Assembly: GCA_900540275.1 (NCBI GenBank)
Contig: UQFO01000002.1
Coordinates: forward strand, 234,399 to 298,398
Length of the DNA: 64,000 nucleotides
Direction of reading: 5' to 3'
DNA from: an uncultured Oscillospiraceae bacterium
Lineage (GTDB): Bacteria; Bacillota; Clostridia; Oscillospirales; Acutalibacteraceae
In this document: piece by piece, positions 60,941 to 64,000 of the stretch
Layout of the letters: every line of letters begins with the position of its first letter
Numbering within the stretch: the first letter of the stretch is position 1
Translations under genes and position numbers: made by a program
Notes under the pieces: generated by a model
What the model was told of the DNA's origin: nothing
Seen by the model: the letters and a program-made list of their open reading frames with translations, nothing else
Database searches by the model: none

Positions 60941-61864
60941 ATGGCTGCAATTCAGGAAAAAATGGCAAGCATTGCGCTGAACGAGATTGGAAACGGTCCA
61001 TCAAAATACAGGAAATGGTATTACGGCTATGATGCAAAAGGAGTGCCGTGGTGCGCCGTGTTCGTGTCGTGGCTTGCAAATCAAGGCGGCGCTTTGAATA
61101 AGTACATTGTCAAGACAGATGGTGCCGGCTGCTTTGCGAGAGAGGGCGTAGCAAAGGGCTGGGGCAAATGGTATGAGGGCGGCTCCACTCCCAGGGTCGG
61201 GGACGTAATTAGTTTTTGCTGGAACAACAAGGGCGATTATACTGATGAAAACCAGGATAAGTATTTCAGCGACCACGTAGGCTTTGTCGTTTCCGTGTCT
61301 GGAAATACACTCTATACGGTTGAAGGCAATGCGGGCGGTACTAACGATACTTCCAAGGTACAGAAGCGTTCTTACCCGATTAACAGCGTTAAAATCAACG
61401 GCTACTTCAGGCCGAATTATCCGGCTCCCTCCTCTGCCCCGTCAAAGCCGGATACAGCGCCCGCAGCCGCCGGCAAGACTGCAATTAAGCAGGTGCAAAC
61501 CTGGGTAAACAAAAACTATGGTACAAAAATAGCCATAGACGGTATCTTCGGAAAGGATACAAAGGCCGCTTACGCAGGGGCGCTCCAGTGTTACTTGAAC
61601 AGCAGATACAAGGCGAAGCTTGCCGTGGATGGTATATTTGGGACAAAGACGAAGGCCGCAATCAGAGAGGTCTCAATAGGCGCAAAAGGCGATTACGTCT
61701 ATCTGCTTCAGGGGATACTTATTTGCCGTGGTTATTCTACAAACGGGTTTGACGGCGATTTCGGTACGGGGACACAATCTGCGGTTAAGGCGTTCCAGAA
61801 AGCATCCAAGATTGCAGTCGACGGTATTGCGGGAAAGAATACGTTTGAGAAGCTTTATAAATAA
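60941..61864 (+). CDS. CHAP-type endolysin with peptidoglycan-binding domains
   Basis: A 307-residue phage-type lysin starting after AAGGAGG. The N-terminal CHAP (NlpC/P60-like) domain has the nucleophile in VPWCAVFVSWLAN (about residue 38), the histidine in FSDHVGFVVSV (about 111) and EGNAGG. A linker of A, P and S (about 162-180) leads to peptidoglycan-binding type 1 repeats with IDGIFGKDTKAA, VDGIFGTKTKAAI, and FDGDFGTGTQSAVKAFQ. There is no signal peptide, so it needs a holin, and the next gene is one. No capsid or tail genes follow, so this is a lysis remnant of a prophage or a domesticated module. Confidence 0.92.
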   Translation: MAAIQEKMASIALNEIGNGPSKYRKWYYGYDAKGVPWCAVFVSWLANQGGALNKYIVKTDGAGCFAREGVAKGWGKWYEGGSTPRVGDVISFCWNNKGDYTDENQDKYFSDHVGFVVSVSGNTLYTVEGNAGGTNDTSKVQKRSYPINSVKINGYFRPNYPAPSSAPSKPDTAPAAAGKTAIKQVQTWVNKNYGTKIAIDGIFGKDTKAAYAGALQCYLNSRYKAKLAVDGIFGTKTKAAIREVSIGAKGDYVYLLQGILICRGYSTNGFDGDFGTGTQSAVKAFQKASKIAVDGIAGKNTFEKLYK

Positions 61865-61877
61865 AGGAGTGATTGCT

Positions 61878-62138
61878 GTGAAAATCAATTGGAAGGTAAG
61901 ATTGCAGAGCGGTACGTTTTGGGCTGGTTTGGTTTCGCTTGTGCTCACATTTGTTTACACATTGCTGAGTATGGCGGGCATCGTACCGCAGTTTGAGCAG
62001 AAGCAGATTATGGATGTCGTTATTATGCTGCTTCAGATTCTCGCGTTTGTCGGTGTTGTGAGTGACCCAACGACGAAGGGTATCAATGACAGCGAGCAGG
62101 CGCTTACATACGAGAGGCCGAGGGACGACAGCAAATAA
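61878..62138 (+). CDS. Phage holin, phi-LC3 family
   Basis: An 86-residue protein starting with GTG at 61878, eight bases after AAGGAG. It starts KINWKVRLQSGTFWAGLVS, the phi-LC3 holin pattern, with hydrophobic segments at about 13-33 and 43-62 and the DPTTKGINDSEQALTYERP end typical of the family. It permits release of the endolysin encoded just upstream, forming a two-gene lysis cassette. Confidence 0.93.
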   Translation: MKINWKVRLQSGTFWAGLVSLVLTFVYTLLSMAGIVPQFEQKQIMDVVIMLLQILAFVGVVSDPTTKGINDSEQALTYERPRDDSK

Positions 62139-62152
62139 AGCATATGAAAAGT

Positions 62153-62189
62153 TAAGGCAGAGGATTTTATTCCTCTGCCTTTTTTTGCG
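62153..62189 (+). terminator. Terminator after the lysis cassette
   Basis: GGCAGAGGA and TCCTCTGCC arms around TTTTAT, followed by seven T. Confidence 0.93.
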
Positions 62190-62315
62190 CTATTTGAGGT
62201 CGATGACCTTTTTAATTTGACATAAATAATCAAACAGCTATAATAAATACAAATAAAAAAATAAATAGGTTTATTAACATATGGAATTCCATTTGATTCC
62301 GCCTGACGAAAAGCT

Positions 62316-62744
62316 ATGTTTAAAAGCGATTATGACGCAGCATTCGAAATAGAGGATGGTATCAGTGTACAAGTCACCATTGGGTGCGGTGAAGTCTCCG
62401 AATATATACAAAACGATGATGGTGACTATGAAATGTCGATTGGCTCTTCTGTAAATTTGATTGTACCAGAAGAAATATTTCCGTTTTTATTGCGTCCCAT
62501 CATCCAAGGGAGGGAGTATTATACCCTAAAGCAAATCATAGGTGAAATGACAGGCCAACGTACCTTCCTGATTCACGATTTTGAAAATGATGTTGATATT
62601 CGGGCAGCTGTTGTAATAGAGGATGGCGGATATGCTTTTTCCCCCGTGGTTGTGTCTGACGACAAAAAGGCCATAGCTTATACAGGGTTGAGTTACCGGT
62701 TAGAAGACTATGGCGATACATGGGCTGCGGTTTACGAGGATTGA
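62316..62744 (+). CDS. Hypothetical acidic protein next to RHS locus
   Basis: A 142-residue, acidic, mostly beta protein (FEIEDGISVQVTIG, VNLIVPEEIFPF, then VVIEDGGYAF). I do not recognise its family. The ribosome binding site is poor. Its size, acidity and place between a lysis cassette and an RHS toxin end make an immunity or phage-related protein possible, but nothing proves it. Confidence 0.5.
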   Translation: MFKSDYDAAFEIEDGISVQVTIGCGEVSEYIQNDDGDYEMSIGSSVNLIVPEEIFPFLLRPIIQGREYYTLKQIIGEMTGQRTFLIHDFENDVDIRAAVVIEDGGYAFSPVVVSDDKKAIAYTGLSYRLEDYGDTWAAVYED

Positions 62745-62756
62745 TAACTGGGAGAA

Positions 62757-62803
62757 TTAAAGGCTAAGGGCAGAGGAATAAATCCTCTGCCCTTAGCCTT
62801 TAC
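62757..62803. terminator. Long terminator-like inverted repeat
   Basis: Nineteen-base perfect arms beginning AAAGGCTAAGGGCAGAGGA (62759-62777) and mirrored at 62783-62801 around ATAAA. The GGCAGAGGA core is the same as in the terminator at 62153-62189. Confidence 0.85.
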
Positions 62804-62913
62804 ATCTTCCTACTAAAGTTTAGACTTATTCAAGACTAACAAAATCTTTTACTTCCATATTTTCTCTTATTTCCATATGCTCTTTGGTTTTGAGCGGTCG
62901 TTTGTTTCTGCAA

Positions 62914-63279
62914 TCATTGCAATTGAAGAAAAAAGGAAATAAAAAAGAAAGTTGTTGGAATCAGAATAACGCATTGTATTTTGATCAATAGAGTCAATCT
63001 CTTCTTATCGGGTTTCATATCTGTATCCCTAATTAGCCTTTTATAATGCTGGATTGTGATAGGTATAAAGCCCCAGGCAAACAAGTAAATAGCAATAAGC
63101 AGAAATATCAAATAGTATATACTCACACTTGACAGTATGTTGGGATTAAATTTTTGTATACACCGAAAAATTATTACAAAACAGGATAAAGCTAACGGTA
63201 ATAAAATGGAGAATTCTGTTAACTGCTTTAAATTTCTTGGGAACTGAATTTTTTCTTTATGACTCTTTGGGATTGACAT
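62914..63279 (-). CDS. Small membrane protein, candidate immunity to the RHS toxin
   Basis: A 121-residue protein with three hydrophobic segments (about 23-41, 52-77 and 98-118). It starts 27 bases after the stop of the RHS gene and is on the same strand, the position of an immunity gene. AGGAGG (seen as CCTCCT on the + strand near 63288) precedes the start. I do not recognise a family. Base composition is more AT-rich than in the neighbouring chromosomal genes, as for many polymorphic-toxin tails. Confidence 0.6.
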   Translation of the reverse strand: MSIPKSHKEKIQFPRNLKQLTEFSILLPLALSCFVIIFRCIQKFNPNILSSVSIYYLIFLLIAIYLFAWGFIPITIQHYKRLIRDTDMKPDKKRLTLLIKIQCVILIPTTFFFISFFLQLQ

Positions 63280-63305
63280 TCAGGTTTACCTCCTGTAATT
63301 AATAA

Positions 63306-64000
63306 TTAAATAATTCCGTTTCTCCTGTTTTCTTCTATGAAACTCTCATTAACTGCGCTTGTTATTAGGAATGTTAAGGTACTATACATTAAACTAACAG
63401 CAACTCCGCCCCATCCAAGAGGATTCCAACAATTAGCAATTGAAAAAGCTAATAAGACACCCTCTACAGCATTTAGTGCCTCCATTCCTGTCAAAATCCA
63501 TTTTTGTGAATTTGTAAGAGAAGGGTTAATCCAATGAAAGGTCATAGCTACAGGGGCAGTTACAGCATATGATGTACCCGATAATGTTGCCGCCCCAGCA
63601 GCATCCAAATTTTTCCCTACAACATTTACTGCTGTCTTTACGCCTCCAACAAAAGCATTTGATATATTTTCACCTGTATTAAATTTATCTTGTTTCGGTG
63701 TAGTATTAGTTGTATTATTATTATTTGGCTTTTTGGGTGGCTTACAACAATCCCAAGAATGGCAAACCGAACAATATCCTGTTACCATGTTAACGGGACA
63801 CATCGGTCCCATTCGTCCGCCTTCCAATGCATGACACCATTCTCCGGTCGGATCAAAACAATTCACAGGATTATTTTTGCAATAGACATTCATATTTGTG
63901 TCTAGCAAGTCATCTCCCGTTTTAAAATACCCATCCGCATTCAAGAACCTATGCGTCACCGGGTCGTAATACCGGCTCATCAGGTAGTAAAGCTGGGTTT
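63306..64000 (-). CDS. RHS-repeat core C-terminus with toxin tail (5' part outside window)
   Basis: The frame is open to the window edge, so the start is beyond 64000. The visible part begins TQLYYLMSRYYDPVTHRFLN, followed by ADG and the core end FDPTGEW, which is the RHS-associated core signature that closes the RHS cocoon and precedes the variable toxin tail. The tail (about 190 residues) has a cysteine cluster (CHALEG, CPVNMVTGYCSVCHSWDCC), a low-complexity asparagine/threonine linker and a hydrophobic, glycine/alanine-rich end with at least two possible membrane helices (NVVGKNLDAAGAATLSG, then VEGVLLAFSIAN and GWGGVAVSLMYSTLTFLI). I know no toxin family for it. Confidence 0.88.
   Translation of the reverse strand, partial: TQLYYLMSRYYDPVTHRFLNADGYFKTGDDLLDTNMNVYCKNNPVNCFDPTGEWCHALEGGRMGPMCPVNMVTGYCSVCHSWDCCKPPKKPNNNNTTNTTPKQDKFNTGENISNAFVGGVKTAVNVVGKNLDAAGAATLSGTSYAVTAPVAMTFHWINPSLTNSQKWILTGMEALNAVEGVLLAFSIANCWNPLGWGGVAVSLMYSTLTFLITSAVNESFIEENRRNGII

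Overview
The window looks like a chromosomal segment of an endospore-forming, anaerobic Gram-positive bacterium of the class Clostridia, probably an Oscillospiraceae/Ruminococcaceae-like gut organism. The reasons are a 30-codon spoVM sporulation gene, a CpsC/CpsD capsule kinase pair, a sortase-type surface protease, a dockerin-like protein, a Na+-pumping decarboxylase beta/gamma pair, a PASTA kinase-like protein, GGAGG-type ribosome binding sites, and many TTG or GTG starts. The genus is not determined.

Layout. 1-9 kb: truncated secD, a PLP aminotransferase, cpsC-cpsD, Na+ decarboxylase gamma/beta subunits, spoVM with a small membrane protein, a secreted dockerin-like protein and a methyltransferase. 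9.3-11.8 kb: nrdR, a sugar isomerase/epimerase-like TIM barrel and two tandem zinc-ribbon/TM2 proteins. 11.9-19.3 kb: one minus-strand operon (wecE - GT2 - ATP-grasp - epimerase - acetyltransferase - two SMR-like halves - rfbA - rfbB). It reads as synthesis of a dTDP-4-amino-4,6-dideoxyhexose, its loading on a polyprenyl phosphate and its flipping, much like the Gram-negative Arn pathway. 19.4-25.2 kb: a DUF6320/condensation-like acyltransferase/esterase operon, an Mbeg1-like lipase, a DUF3783 gene and a frameshifted yaaA. 25.2-32.1 kb: surface papain-like protease, YitT, a SirTM-type sirtuin with a zinc macrodomain, an MBL-like protein and HxlR. 32.1-35.9 kb: TetR-ABC transporter operon with a double operator.

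36.1-46.1 kb is the most unusual region: a six-gene unit with a good sigma-A-type promoter at one end and a strong terminator at the other. It encodes an Hpt protein, a lipoprotein fusing an ABC solute-binding domain to a 5'-nucleotidase C-terminal domain, a hybrid histidine kinase with one dead and one intact receiver, a regulator with two GntR-type DNA-binding domains, a second hybrid kinase and a membrane sensor without a kinase. It looks like a self-contained multistep phosphorelay with its own extracellular ligand-binding protein, but no ordinary output response regulator is present.

46.4-64 kb: tRNA-Ser(GCU), tRNA-Ser(UGA), tRNA-Arg(CCU), a DUF4177 protein, a minimal SufC/SufB-like (SMS-type) Fe-S pair, an ArsR-HMA-P1B-ATPase metal efflux operon, a cytosolic PAS hybrid kinase, a DEDD exonuclease, typA, a histidine phosphatase, an XRE regulator, a PASTA pseudokinase, tRNA-Ala(GGC) and tRNA-Val(CAC), an isolated phage-type endolysin-holin cassette, and the C-terminal end of an RHS polymorphic toxin followed by a likely membrane immunity protein.

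All functions are read from motifs and gene order; no database search was run.
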